DNA of 64,000 nucleotides from Catelliglobosispora koreensis DSM 44566 (GCF_000379685.1 NZ_KB903289.1:159543-223542); one strand, 5' to 3'. Counted from the stretch's first letter, positions 7,746-16,068 are shown. Notes: generated by a model from the letters alone, not told the origin. A program made the numbers and translations.

Positions 7746-8075
7746 TCAGCGGTTGTCGCCGCTGCCGCCCAGCGCGCCACGGCTCTGGCGGCTGGCTAGC
7801 TTGGCCAAGTTGGCCGCCGCGATGTCGTCGAGCGACAGATCGAGGTAGTCGGCGAGCACGGCCACATACCAGAGCACGTCACCGAGTTCCTTGGCGATGT
7901 TGGCCCGGTCGATGCGCGATTCGTCGCTGTCGAGATCGCGTACCCACTTCTTGAACTTCTCGGCGATCTCACCCGACTCACCGACTAGCCCCAGCACCAG
8001 GTGCAGCAGTTCGTTGCGCTTGTCACGTGCAGCGGCGGTTAGCAGGGCGCCGCGCTGATACTCATCTAGGTCCAC
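7746..8075 (-). CDS. MazG-like nucleoside triphosphate pyrophosphohydrolase
   Basis: A 109-residue all-alpha NTP pyrophosphohydrolase. The metal-binding helices show as LVGESGEIAEKFKKW and, later, KELGDVLWYVAVLADYL, the EExxE and ExxD pattern of MazG/dUTPase-like house-cleaning enzymes that hydrolyse (d)NTPs to NMP and PPi. The start GTG 8075 is chosen because the family begins with DLDEYQRGA; the frame is open further upstream only as a shadow of the LacI gene. It overlaps the LacI stop by 10 bp in the same direction, suggesting co-transcription, although a functional link is not obvious. Confidence 0.85.
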   Translation of the reverse strand: MDLDEYQRGALLTAAARDKRNELLHLVLGLVGESGEIAEKFKKWVRDLDSDESRIDRANIAKELGDVLWYVAVLADYLDLSLDDIAAANLAKLASRQSRGALGGSGDNR

Positions 8076-9115
8076 GGCCGACCAGTATGGCCGGCTGGCG
8101 CGGTGGAGTCGCGGATGACCAGTTCTGTGCCCAGCGATACGTGCACCGCTTCGAGGGTGTGGCGTTCCAGCAGCCGCATCAGCATCGTGACGGCCATGCG
8201 GCCCATCTCCTGCAACGGCTGGCGCACGGTGGTCAGCAACGGCGAGGTCGCCTGGCTCATGTCGATGTCGTCGAAACCCGCGACTGACAAGTCTTGCGGC
8301 ACCCGCAGTCCGCGCTGTGCCGCCGCGGCCAGGGCACCGACGGCCATCTTGTCGTTGAACGCGACCAGAGCTGTCGGCCGCTGCGGCAAGTCGAGCAGCT
8401 CGCTTGCGGCCTGGAAACCGTTGGCCGTGTTGGGTTCGCGCACATGCCGCACGAGTTCCGGCGTGGGCAGGACACCGGCATCGGCCAGTGGGGCGATGTA
8501 GCCGGCCATCCTCGCGTCGTTGGCCAGCCATTCCCTTGGCCCGCCAATGATGCCGACCCGGCGGTGGCCCAGCTCGACCAGATGCGACATCAGCCGCCGT
8601 GCCCCGGCCAGGTGTGCGGCCGACACGGTCACGATGTCTTTGGGCACCGGCGTGCGCGGGTCGATGACGACAAACGGGAACCGCTGATCGCGCAGCCGCA
8701 CCAGGTCTTGGGGCGGTTCCGGCGGCAGGATCAGGATCGCGCCCGCGACGTCGGGGCGTGCCGCCAGCGCAGGCAGCACCACTGCCGTTTGCGCGGCCTC
8801 GCCCGCGTTGAGCACCATCTGCCGGCCGTGCAGCTCAATCGTTTCCGCGATCGAGCTGACGATCAGCCCAAAGTAGTCGGTCAGCACATACGGGCATCGC
8901 ACGAAGACCGCACCGCTGGCGGGCCGTTGCTCTCCACGGCGCACCGGACCGCGATCGCCGCGGCGCCGTACCGCTTGCAGCACTAGCTCCCGCGTTTGCG
9001 GAGCGACATTGGCCGCGCCGTTGAGCACCCGTGACACGGTCGCGATCGACAGGCCCGTTTCGGCGGCGATGTCGCGTACCGTCGCCCGAACTCCGGCCGG
9101 TCTGCCCATGCCCAC
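8066..9115 (-). CDS. LacI-family transcriptional regulator
   Basis: A 349-residue LacI/GalR regulator. The N-terminal HTH reads VRDIAAETGLSIATVSRVLNG (about residues 13-33), followed by a hinge somewhat altered from the family norm, with an Arg-rich stretch RRRGDRGPVRRG. The periplasmic-binding-protein-like sensor domain fills the rest (GIIGGPREW, ALVAFNDKMAVGAL, SVAGFDDIDMSQ, PLLTTVRQP). Such proteins usually sense a sugar and repress a catabolic operon. No sugar transporter lies next to it; the nearest glycan gene is the GH30 enzyme about 1.2 kb away, whose upstream repeats are not LacI-like palindromes. Target unknown. Confidence 0.92.
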   Translation of the reverse strand: MGMGRPAGVRATVRDIAAETGLSIATVSRVLNGAANVAPQTRELVLQAVRRRGDRGPVRRGEQRPASGAVFVRCPYVLTDYFGLIVSSIAETIELHGRQMVLNAGEAAQTAVVLPALAARPDVAGAILILPPEPPQDLVRLRDQRFPFVVIDPRTPVPKDIVTVSAAHLAGARRLMSHLVELGHRRVGIIGGPREWLANDARMAGYIAPLADAGVLPTPELVRHVREPNTANGFQAASELLDLPQRPTALVAFNDKMAVGALAAAAQRGLRVPQDLSVAGFDDIDMSQATSPLLTTVRQPLQEMGRMAVTMLMRLLERHTLEAVHVSLGTELVIRDSTAPAGHTGRPWT

Positions 9116-9122
9116 ACCCTTC

Positions 9123-9794
9123 TTAGGCCCGCACGGTCAGCACCGGTGCGGCTGGGTCCTCATTGGACACCACGATATCGGCGTGCTCACGCGGCCGTAC
9201 CTCGGCGACGTAGCGCTTTTCGCCGGGAATGTATTTGGTGCGGTAGCGGTGTTCGGCCTCGGCCGCCGAGTTCATCCATCGCTGGTCGCGGGCGATGCCA
9301 CGGCGCAACACTTCGCCGAAGCTGACGTCGACGTAGATTCTTAAGTCCCAGAAGGGATTGAGCTCTGGGCGTTGCAGGAACACGCCGTCGGCTAGCAGGA
9401 TCGCGTCTTCTGAGGCGGTAAGCACCTCGGCGGTGATGGGGTTACGGGCCGGCAGGTCCATGACGGCGCTGACATAGTGGCGGCTGCCCTGGGGTCCAAG
9501 AGGGATCAGCAGACGGTCTCTGATCGCGTCGTTGTCCCACGAGTCAAGGTAGTAACTTTCCGGGGTGGCCTGCGGATAGGCCGTTCGCTTCTCGACAGCG
9601 AGCTTGAAGTAGTCCAGGCCCACGTGGATGATCTCGCGCGTGGTTCGCACGGCCAGGACGGCGGCGAGCTCACCAGCCAAGGTCGTCTTTCCGGCCGCGG
9701 AGCAGCCATCGACGGCCACCCGCAGTGGATGCGCTCGTTTGGCGGCCAGAACCAGTTCGGCCAGTTCAGCCAGCACGGTTGCTCTCGTGCTCAT
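9123..9794 (-). CDS. Uridine kinase-like P-loop kinase
   Basis: A 223-residue P-loop phosphotransferase of the uridine kinase/phosphoribulokinase type. Walker A is VAVDGCSAAGKTTLAGEL (about residues 25-43), followed by a phosphoacceptor-site region HVGLDYFKL and the lid-like RGIARDQRWM. It is known in actinomycetes as a uridine kinase-like protein; the actual substrate is unproven. Its ATG overlaps the stop of the MmcQ gene by 3 bp (ATGA), so the two are translationally coupled, and the LacI gene follows 7 bp downstream of its stop. The three may form one transcript. Confidence 0.82.
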   Translation of the reverse strand: MSTRATVLAELAELVLAAKRAHPLRVAVDGCSAAGKTTLAGELAAVLAVRTTREIIHVGLDYFKLAVEKRTAYPQATPESYYLDSWDNDAIRDRLLIPLGPQGSRHYVSAVMDLPARNPITAEVLTASEDAILLADGVFLQRPELNPFWDLRIYVDVSFGEVLRRGIARDQRWMNSAAEAEHRYRTKYIPGEKRYVAEVRPREHADIVVSNEDPAAPVLTVRA

Positions 9795-10159
9795 CCGGGG
9801 ACGTCATCGCTGAGCAGCTCGGCGGGAGCGCGCATGTGCCAGGCGTCGGTCACCAGCTCGCGCAACCGTTTGACGGTCACCTTCGCTAGCCGCAACATGA
9901 CCAGCGGCAGTCCGTCGTAGGCCGGCGTGGTGAAAAAGATGTCCGGCTCACCGAGCAGCAGCGCCTGTTTCTCGGCTTCGTCGCCCACGTAAAGCACGGC
10001 GATGTCGGTGCGGATCACGCGTGGCCCGCCGGGCTGGCGTTCAGGGTAGGACCACACGAAGCCTTTGTTACCCACGCGAAAATCGAAGCCCTCACTGGGA
10101 ATCTCGGCCACGTGGGGCAGGGCAAGCGCCAGCTTGCGTACGTCATTGGCGTTGGCCAT
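9791..10159 (-). CDS. MmcQ/YjbR-family protein
   Basis: A 122-residue CyaY-like-fold protein of the MmcQ/YjbR family: NANDVRKLALALPHVAEIPSEG at the start, the core GFVWSYPERQPG and the C-terminal ELVTDAWHMRAPAELL helix where the family binds DNA. The function of these proteins is largely unknown. The start ATG 10159 gives the family-typical N-terminus; the open frame continues upstream as a shadow. It is coupled to the kinase gene by an ATGA overlap and is divergent from the gene at 10214, with a 54-bp shared promoter region. Confidence 0.85.
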   Translation of the reverse strand: MANANDVRKLALALPHVAEIPSEGFDFRVGNKGFVWSYPERQPGGPRVIRTDIAVLYVGDEAEKQALLLGEPDIFFTTPAYDGLPLVMLRLAKVTVKRLRELVTDAWHMRAPAELLSDDVPG

Positions 10160-10213
10160 GCGCTCAAGGCTAACCGGCGCCTTCCGTCCAGGAAGCGCTA
10201 GCATGCGCACGTT

Positions 10214-10693
10214 ATGACCACGCTGCACGTTGCCCCGTATGCCAGCCATTTTCAGTTCCGGGTCGAGGATTCGGTTGTCTGCGACTGTTGCGATGTCGCC
10301 GATGCCTGGGCCGACCTGCCAACGGACCGGCGGCTGGCCACCGCCGTTCACGTGATCGCGGTGGGCACGGCCCGCTACGCGGTAGTGCCTGTCGCGGTGC
10401 ACCTCGTGGAAGGCGCGCCTGAGCTGGACTTCAGCCGGTATCGCCACGTCGACGAGGCCGACCTTCTGCTCCCCAGCGGTGTCATGCACCTCGACGATGG
10501 TGTCGCCTCGGACAGTCCAACCCGGATTCCGCTGGCACCAGGCCGCTACCGGATTCGCGTCGGCTACACACCAGCCACGGAACCTAGCGATGGGCAGGGC
10601 GAGCACCTGGAGTACCAGCTATGGGTATGGCCCATCCCTTTGGCGGCAGACCCGGCGGTGATCAAACAAGGCCTGGAGGTTTGGGCCGGCTAG
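10214..10693 (+). CDS. Hypothetical protein
   Basis: A 159-residue soluble protein with no signal peptide or membrane segment. It is rich in short beta-strand-like segments (ATAVHVIAVGTARYAVVPVAVHL, then GRYRIRVGYTPA and YQLWVWPIPL) and contains an SVVCDCCDVAD segment near residue 20. I do not recognise the family; a beta-sandwich is likely. It starts at an ATG in a divergent 54-bp spacer with the MmcQ gene and is followed after 37 bp by the DUF899 gene. Confidence 0.65.
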   Translation: MTTLHVAPYASHFQFRVEDSVVCDCCDVADAWADLPTDRRLATAVHVIAVGTARYAVVPVAVHLVEGAPELDFSRYRHVDEADLLLPSGVMHLDDGVASDSPTRIPLAPGRYRIRVGYTPATEPSDGQGEHLEYQLWVWPIPLAADPAVIKQGLEVWAG

Positions 10694-10730
10694 ACCGATG
10701 AGTTCGCGGTGCCCCGTTCGTCTTACCCTC

Positions 10731-11456
10731 ATGAACGATGAGGCGATAACTCCTGCCCTGCCCGAGGTGACCGACCGGGACACTTGGCAGTCAGAACTCG
10801 ACAAGCTCCTGGTACGGGAGAAGGCGCACACCCGCGCCGGGGACGCGATCGCGGCGGCGCGGCGGCGGCTGCCGATGGTGGCGGTGGATCCGGCGGCCAC
10901 GGTGATCGGGCCGGACGGTCCGGTCACGTTGCTGGAGGTGTTCGAGGGACGCCGCCAGCTGGTCGTCTACTACCACATGTGGCATGCGGGTAAGGCGGCC
11001 GCTGAGCAGTGCGAAGGCTGCACGTTCTTCAACGGCCAGGTTCGCGAACTGTCCTATCTGCACTCCCGAGACGTCACCTATGCCACGTTCTGCCAGGGCC
11101 CGTACGCCGAAACCGAGCGCTACCGCGCGTTCATGGGCTGGGACGTGCCCTGGTATTCGGCTGCCGAGTCCGGCGATGCCCTGCTGGCGGGACGCGGTTT
11201 CGGGATGCTGGTCTGTTATGTGCGCGATGGCGGCCGCGTGTACGAGACGTACTGGAACGGTGGCCGCGGCACCGAAGCGATGGCCCCGTCCTACGGTCTG
11301 CTGGACATGACCGTGTTCGGGCGGCAGGAGCACTGGGAAGATTCGCCTGACGGCTGGCCCAAGCAGTGGGGTGAAAGTGGCGGGCAGTTCCGCAAGGACG
11401 GCCGGCCAACCGCGCAGTGGGCCCGCCTGGCCGCCGGGCACTCTGACGTCCTGTAG
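10731..11456 (+). CDS. DUF899-family thioredoxin-like protein
   Basis: A 241-residue protein of the DUF899 group. After an N-terminal helix (LDKLLVREKAHTRAGD) comes a thioredoxin-like core with FEGRRQLVVYYHMW and the motif EQCEGCTFF (a CxxC), then TFCQGPYAETERYRAFMGW and NVYE-like strand FGMLVCYVRDGGRVYETYW. A redox role is suggested by the fold and CxxC but is unproven. I prefer ATG 10731 (MNDEAITPALPEV); an in-frame ATG at 10698 is possible and would add 11 residues. Confidence 0.85.
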   Translation: MNDEAITPALPEVTDRDTWQSELDKLLVREKAHTRAGDAIAAARRRLPMVAVDPAATVIGPDGPVTLLEVFEGRRQLVVYYHMWHAGKAAAEQCEGCTFFNGQVRELSYLHSRDVTYATFCQGPYAETERYRAFMGWDVPWYSAAESGDALLAGRGFGMLVCYVRDGGRVYETYWNGGRGTEAMAPSYGLLDMTVFGRQEHWEDSPDGWPKQWGESGGQFRKDGRPTAQWARLAAGHSDVL

Positions 11457-11464
11457 CTGACAGT

Positions 11465-11498
11465 GTGGGGACGGCACCGTGAAAAGTGTTGTCCCCAC
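11465..11498. repeat. Stem-loop after the DUF899 gene
   Basis: GTGGGGAC (11465-11472) pairs exactly with GTCCCCAC (11491-11498) across an 18-nt loop, between the DUF899 stop and the secreted protein start. It lacks a U-tract. It could be a 3' end or a 5' leader structure. Confidence 0.4.
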
Positions 11499-11522
11499 GC
11501 CACCTGCCGCCTCATACCTGGC

Positions 11523-12584
11523 ATGAGACGACTTTCCACTTTGCTCGCCGCGGCCGTGCTCAGCACGACCCTCGCGGCACCAGCGCACGCTGTCGTGTCG
11601 GCGGCCGGGTTCGCCTGGGCCTACGATCCGGCAAATCCCGCGTACTTCCTGGCCTCGGGCTACGAGTACAACTCCGCCGGGCTGCCGATTCAGATCACCC
11701 GCGGCTTCCCGGGCACCTATCAGGTCAAGTTCTTCGGCATGGGAACAGCCGGAGGTGTCGCGCACGTCAGCTCGTATGGCAGCAATGCCTTGTGCACCAT
11801 CGCTTCCTGGACGCAGGCTGCCGCCGATCAGATCGTCAACGTGCGCTGCTACAACAACGCCGGCGCACTGATCGACAGCCGGTTCGCCGTCAACTTCACC
11901 AACCGCAACCCGGGTGCCGGGCACTTCGCCTATCTGTGGAACGACAATCCCGTGCCTGGCCCGGCTGGGCACACGCCAGCGGCCGCATACTCCTACGATT
12001 CCACGGGCGCCCCGATGACCGTGTGGCGCAGTGCCGCAGGGCGCTACCGGGTTCGGGTCGGCGCTTTCCAGGCCGACAGCCCAGGACCATGGGCCGCCGG
12101 ATACTTGCGGGTCACGCCTTACGGTGCGGCCGCGCGTCATTGCCAGATTCTGGACCCTTTGCTGGTACCAGATGAGCAGTTGATTGAAGTCAGGTGTTAT
12201 GACGACACGGGTTCGGCGGTGGACACCCGGTTCACGCTGACCTACAGCCGTAATGTCGCCATGCTCGGCGGCAGCGGGACCCGCACGACGGCCACCGTGG
12301 ATCTGTCCGGCCCAGGTCCGGTGATGCGCGGCTGGACGAACAGTTTCGGTGGTGTCCCGACCGCGACACAGATCGTCCCCGGCACATATGAGGTCGTGTT
12401 CCCCAACGCGGGCAACCCGAAGGGCCACGCGATCGCGTCCATCATGGGCACGCCGCCGATGTATTGCACGATCCAGTCGTGGTGGCAGGCGGCGGGGGAT
12501 CAGCATCTGCTGGTGAGCTGTTTCGACGGCAACATCGGCGTGCCGAACCCGGCTGTGCTGCTCAACGTCTCGTTCATTGGCTGA
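11523..12584 (+). CDS. Secreted protein with three internal repeats
   Basis: A 353-residue protein with a Sec signal peptide (MRRLSTLLAAAVLSTTLA, cleavage after PAHA). The mature part is three copies of a roughly 110-residue unit. Each has a strand Y.V.F.. or Y.VRVGAF, a conserved Cys (CTIASW, CQILDP, CTIQSW), then 18-20 residues later a second Cys in VRCYNN, VRCYDD or VSCFDG, and a final RF..(N/L)F strand; each pair could form one disulfide. The overall look is an all-beta surface or adhesion-type protein. I do not recognise a named family. The ATG is chosen for the signal peptide; the frame begins earlier. Confidence 0.7.
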   Translation: MRRLSTLLAAAVLSTTLAAPAHAVVSAAGFAWAYDPANPAYFLASGYEYNSAGLPIQITRGFPGTYQVKFFGMGTAGGVAHVSSYGSNALCTIASWTQAAADQIVNVRCYNNAGALIDSRFAVNFTNRNPGAGHFAYLWNDNPVPGPAGHTPAAAYSYDSTGAPMTVWRSAAGRYRVRVGAFQADSPGPWAAGYLRVTPYGAAARHCQILDPLLVPDEQLIEVRCYDDTGSAVDTRFTLTYSRNVAMLGGSGTRTTATVDLSGPGPVMRGWTNSFGGVPTATQIVPGTYEVVFPNAGNPKGHAIASIMGTPPMYCTIQSWWQAAGDQHLLVSCFDGNIGVPNPAVLLNVSFIG

Positions 12585-12585
12585 C

Positions 12586-12614
12586 TTGACAAACGCCTCT
12601 CACTTATCGATTAT
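12586..12614 (+). promoter_or_regulatory. Promoter of the DUF2975/XRE operon
   Basis: TTGACA (12586-12591), 17-bp spacer, GATTAT (12609-12614). The -10 and the spacer lie within the left arm of the long palindrome at 12595-12644, so binding there would occlude polymerase. A GAGAGG ribosome site (12638-12643) sits 8 nt before GTG 12652. Confidence 0.6.
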
Positions 12615-12644
12615 CGAGATATCGTTAATCGATAAGTGAGAGGC
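12595..12644. promoter_or_regulatory. Perfect 19-bp inverted repeat (operator or hairpin)
   Basis: Left arm 12595-12613 (GCCTCTCACTTATCGATTA) is the exact reverse complement of 12626-12644, around a 12-nt centre that itself contains CGA-GATA-TCG. ATCGAT recurs in both arms. The site overlaps the promoter of the operon encoding an XRE-type regulator, so it is probably its autoregulatory site. The right arm includes the ribosome site, so in RNA it could also mask translation. Confidence 0.6.
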
Positions 12645-12651
12645 AATTATC

Positions 12652-13224
12652 GTGACCCGCAAACCAGACTGGCTCGCCGAACTCCAGGGACTGCTGACCG
12701 TTGTCCTCGCCGTGCTCGGCGCCGTCGCCCTTTTCAGCATCGCCTCGCTGGCCTTCAGCCGCGACATCGTCGTCACCGTCCCGGCCAGCACCATCACCGC
12801 GGGACTGCCCGCAGGCGCGACACCCACCGGTGACCTCGACGTCCTCATCCCCAATGCCACCACCGCACAGATCGTCGCGCACCAGCTCACCAGCCTGCCC
12901 ACCTTCGCCGTCGCCGCCGCGGTGCTCACGCTGCTCTGGAAAGCATTGCGCCGCGCCCGTCGCGAAGACCCCTTTTCCGCTGGTACCGTCCGGAGCCTGC
13001 GCGTGATCGGAGCCGTCGCCGTAACCGGCATCCTCGCCCAGGTCATCGAAACCGCGGCCTCCGCCTGGCTCAGCTCCAACGTCCTGCCCGACGGCGGCTG
13101 GAGCACCACCCTCGATCTCGCCTCGGCCGGACTGTTCCTGCTGGCAGGATTCGGCTTCTTCGCCATCGCCGAAATCATCAACCGTGGCCTGGCCATGCGT
13201 GCCGAACTAGAAACCCTCGTCTAA
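12652..13224 (+). CDS. DUF2975 membrane protein
   Basis: A 190-residue integral membrane protein of the DUF2975 family, with about four hydrophobic helices (residues 13-37, 85-97, 115-135 and 158-178). The gene is regularly paired with a short YozG-like XRE regulator, exactly as here. The function is unknown; a membrane-bound modulator or sensor for the paired regulator is one idea. GTG 12652 follows GAGAGG by 8 nt. The stop overlaps the XRE start by one base (TAATG). Confidence 0.85.
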   Translation: MTRKPDWLAELQGLLTVVLAVLGAVALFSIASLAFSRDIVVTVPASTITAGLPAGATPTGDLDVLIPNATTAQIVAHQLTSLPTFAVAAAVLTLLWKALRRARREDPFSAGTVRSLRVIGAVAVTGILAQVIETAASAWLSSNVLPDGGWSTTLDLASAGLFLLAGFGFFAIAEIINRGLAMRAELETLV

Positions 13225-13442
13225 TGCCACCGGAAGAAGACCACCGCATCGACGTGCACCTCGACCGGCTGCTCACTGAACGCGGCATCACCCTGACCGA
13301 ACTAGCCGACCGCGTCGGCGTCACCCTGGCCAACCTGTCCGTCCTCAAAAACGGCCGCGCCCGCGCGATCCGCTTCAGCACCCTGACCGCCCTGTGCCGA
13401 GAACTCAACTGCCAGCCCGGCGACCTGCTCACCGTGCATTGA
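13224..13442 (+). CDS. YozG-like XRE/Cro helix-turn-helix regulator
   Basis: A 72-residue single-domain XRE regulator: VHLDRLLTERGITLTELADRVGVT, then LANLSVLKNGRARAIRFSTL and the ending LCRELNCQPGDLL typical of YozG. It is the usual partner of DUF2975, is translated in tandem with it by a one-base overlap, and probably represses the operon through the palindrome at 12595-12644 (inference). The high GC of the region makes the frame unambiguous. Confidence 0.88.
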   Translation: MPPEEDHRIDVHLDRLLTERGITLTELADRVGVTLANLSVLKNGRARAIRFSTLTALCRELNCQPGDLLTVH

Positions 13443-13480
13443 CCCTCGACGCTGTGTGGGGCGGCCTCCACAATGGACGG

Positions 13481-13618
13481 ATGAGCCGATGGACGCGCCC
13501 ACACGGCACAACCGGTGACATGATCCTGTCCGCGACGTTCCACGAGACCCTCGAGACACTGCGCCAACAGCAAGCGCACGCAACGCCGGAGGCCCCTCGT
13601 TCGTCTAGGACGGCATGA
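13481..13618 (+). CDS. Possible small protein, 45 residues
   Basis: An ATG-started ORF (MSRWTRPHGTTGDMILSATF, then a short polar helix with LETLRQQQ) whose TGA overlaps the ATG of the following lipoprotein gene (ATGA). That overlap and the otherwise empty 172-bp spacer are the only support. No ribosome site stands out and no family is recognised. It could be a chance frame. Confidence 0.25.
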   Translation: MSRWTRPHGTTGDMILSATFHETLETLRQQQAHATPEAPRSSRTA

Positions 13619-14040
13619 GACCTATCCTGCTCGCCACCGTGCTGGCGTTAGCCGGCTGCTCCACCACTAGCCCACAGAACACCATCGCGCCCACGTCGAC
13701 GTGGCAGCCCACCTCCAGCTACACCTACACGCTGCAGTCGTCATGTGGCGAACAACTGTTGCACGGCATCATGAAGATAACCGTCCAGAATGGACAGACG
13801 ACCGCCGCTGTGGGCCTCGACGAGTCAGGAAAACGCACCGTCGAAGCCGCCAAACTGACCAGCCTGCCCACGCTCGCGGCACTGATCCGCCAATACGAGG
13901 AGGCCGTGAGCAGGGGAGCGGCACTCGCCAACGCCGACTACGCCCCGGCCGGGCACCCGTCGCGCATCTCCATCGACTACGACAAGAACGCCCTGGACGA
14001 CGAACTCTGCTACGTGATCACCGACTACACCCCAGCGTAG
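13615..14040 (+). CDS. Putative lipoprotein, DUF6174-like
   Basis: A 141-residue lipoprotein: signal peptide MRPILLATVLALAGC with lipobox LAGC (lipidated Cys15), then a Ser/Thr-rich stalk and a small domain with SYTYTLQSSCGEQLLHG, VQNGQTTAAVGLD, and a final ISIDYDKNALDDELCYVITDY. The pattern (YTY...C, an acidic strand before a conserved Tyr) resembles the DUF6174 family, whose function is unknown. Two further Cys may form a disulfide. It is surface-exposed on the membrane. The family call is tentative; the lipoprotein call is firm. Confidence 0.75.
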   Translation: MRPILLATVLALAGCSTTSPQNTIAPTSTWQPTSSYTYTLQSSCGEQLLHGIMKITVQNGQTTAAVGLDESGKRTVEAAKLTSLPTLAALIRQYEEAVSRGAALANADYAPAGHPSRISIDYDKNALDDELCYVITDYTPA

Positions 14041-14088
14041 GTTCAGCGGGACAGCGGGGGACAGCCACGTTGATCGATAATCAGCGCC

Positions 14089-15429
14089 ATGTACCTGGGG
14101 GCGCTGGTGTCATTGCTGTTGCTGGACACGGCTGTTGAGGCATGGGCCATAACCATCACGGGCTGGCCCTGGCTAAAGACCGGCAAGAACGCGCTCTACG
14201 CGCTGATCGCCATAACCGTCGCCGTGCAAGTCATCCGGCAACGGCGCTGGCGCGAATTCACCACGCCGGCCGACATCGCGCTACTCGTGTTCACCGGCAC
14301 ACTCGCCCTTAGCGCCGTGCTTTCTGACGCGCCCGCAACCCAAGCCGCCCAAGGCTCCTACGTCTACCTTCGTGCCGCGGTGGTGTTCTACGCGCTTCGC
14401 GTCCTGCGGCCAGGCCCGCCTTGGATTCGCCGCGTCACCATCGGCGCGCTCACGTGGGCGGGCCTCAACGCCGTCCTGGCACTAATCCAGATCGTGGCCG
14501 GGCCCACGGCGTACACGATGATGGGCTGGAATGATCTTGAAATGGCGCTGATTCACCGCGCCCAAGGGCTCTATCCACACCCGAACGACCTGGGCCATCT
14601 GCTCGGCCTGACTGTCGTGGGACTGTTCGCCTGGCTCATGTTCCGGGGCTGGCATTGGCCTTCCGCGGCGATGCTGCTGCTGTGCGCGGCCGGTCTCGCC
14701 GCCACTCAATCACGCGAATCCCTCCTGGGCGCGGGCGCCGCGATCATTGTCGTGGCCGTGAAAATGCGCCTGCCCGTGCGCAAGGCCGCCACGGTGCTAG
14801 CCGTCATGAGCGTCCTAGCGTTACTGCCACTCACCCTGCTTCCCGGCGCCCGAGCCGAAGTCGCCCGCCGCGCAACAGGTCTCGGCACCGCCTTAGGCCT
14901 CAACATCGCCCAGCCAGCCGCCGACCTGAGCCTGCCCGAATGCGGCCCACCACCACCTGTGCACACGGTCAAAGGCAGCCAGTGCCGTCGCACCGAACCA
15001 GAACAAGAAATCCGCGTCGTGTTCGCCAAGCAATCCTTTGTGCTGCTGCAGCAGCGGCCCATCACCGGCTACGGCCCCGGCACCTTCGGCGGCTCCGTCG
15101 CCCTCGCGCAGGATCCACAATGGAACCGCCACCCACGCTTCGGCCCCGGCGGCTTCTCCCTGCACGGCTTCCACGGCCGCACCGTCGACTCCTTCCTGCT
15201 GCACCTGCTCGTCGAAGCCGGTCTGCTCGGACTTTCCGCCTTCCTAGCGTGGTTCTGGTTCCTCACCCGCACCCCACGGGTGCCGTCGTTGTGGACCGTC
15301 CTCGCACCGGCAGCGATCGCGTTCGCCCTCATCACCGCCGTGTTCTCCAACGCCCTCGAAGGCGCACCCTTGCCACCACTCATCTTCGCCATCGCCGGAC
15401 TCGCCTGGACGTCAGCCAGCACCGACTGA
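14089..15429 (+). CDS. O-antigen ligase/Wzy-like polymerase family membrane protein
   Basis: A 446-residue polytopic protein with ten or more hydrophobic segments and the family's large extracytoplasmic loop (residues about 285-385) followed by PITGYGPGTFG and a conserved HGRTVDSFLLHLLVEAGLLG, the Wzy_C/WaaL signature. Such proteins polymerise or transfer lipid-linked glycans outside the membrane. It stands alone here, some 30 kb from the glycan locus at 46-58 kb, which has its own copy. Next to it are only a lipoprotein and a small membrane protein. Its glycan partner cannot be named. Confidence 0.82.
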   Translation: MYLGALVSLLLLDTAVEAWAITITGWPWLKTGKNALYALIAITVAVQVIRQRRWREFTTPADIALLVFTGTLALSAVLSDAPATQAAQGSYVYLRAAVVFYALRVLRPGPPWIRRVTIGALTWAGLNAVLALIQIVAGPTAYTMMGWNDLEMALIHRAQGLYPHPNDLGHLLGLTVVGLFAWLMFRGWHWPSAAMLLLCAAGLAATQSRESLLGAGAAIIVVAVKMRLPVRKAATVLAVMSVLALLPLTLLPGARAEVARRATGLGTALGLNIAQPAADLSLPECGPPPPVHTVKGSQCRRTEPEQEIRVVFAKQSFVLLQQRPITGYGPGTFGGSVALAQDPQWNRHPRFGPGGFSLHGFHGRTVDSFLLHLLVEAGLLGLSAFLAWFWFLTRTPRVPSLWTVLAPAAIAFALITAVFSNALEGAPLPPLIFAIAGLAWTSASTD

Positions 15430-15528
15430 TGTCACGGCTCCGATCATGCTGAATCAGAGGATCGTTCGTTATCTGGATCGCAGGGGAGAGGGCTGTCGAA
15501 AATTGAGGTGCCCATTCGACGCCTTGGT

Positions 15529-15924
15529 ATGAAGCAGATTATTCGCGGCACGGCCGCTGTCATCGCTGGGATTGTCACTATCGTCGTGCTGTCCAACGGC
15601 ACCGACTACGTTCTTGAAGCCATTGGCGTCTATCCATCCTGGACACACCAGCAAACCTATGGGTTCCACACGCCGTGGATGGTTGGGCTCGCGCTTGCTT
15701 ACCGCACGATCGCCGCTGTCGCTGGCGGATACGTCGCCGCGCGCATCGGGCGCACACGAACGCCGGTGATTGTCCTTGCTGTCATTGGCACCGTCGGAGG
15801 CGCCGCCGGGATCTTCGCCGCCGGTGACATGGCGCCGTTGTGGTACTCCATCCTGATTCCCGCGCTGAGCCTGCCAGCCATCCTCATCGGAGCGCGTCTC
15901 GCAAGCAGGACGCGATCTTCCTAG
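15529..15924 (+). CDS. Small membrane protein
   Basis: A 131-residue protein with four hydrophobic segments (about residues 8-24, 50-73, 82-98 and 105-123) and a Gly/Ala-rich third helix. No catalytic or transport motif was recognised. ATG 15529 is preferred (MKQIIRGTAAVIAG starts just before helix 1); a GTG at 15508 would add seven residues. It faces the methyltransferase at 16146 convergently across a spacer with a stem-loop. Confidence 0.65.
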   Translation: MKQIIRGTAAVIAGIVTIVVLSNGTDYVLEAIGVYPSWTHQQTYGFHTPWMVGLALAYRTIAAVAGGYVAARIGRTRTPVIVLAVIGTVGGAAGIFAAGDMAPLWYSILIPALSLPAILIGARLASRTRSS

Positions 15925-16068
15925 GACGACAATGGGATTGCTGAAAAGTAGTTTGGCGGTGCCGCATAGTTCGTCACCCTTGACACGCACAACAAACCGC
16001 GACGGCGATACCGGCAAGATCTCCCCACTCGGCTCTGACCTGCCAGAATGGACCCTGAAAACGCGTTT

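Noticed and set aside
10791-12506. 571-codon minus-strand open frame opposite DUF899 and the secreted repeat protein
   Set aside because: It covers two genes with clear domains or signal peptide on the plus strand; its product is low-complexity His/Arg/Gly-rich, typical of antisense shadows in high-GC DNA.
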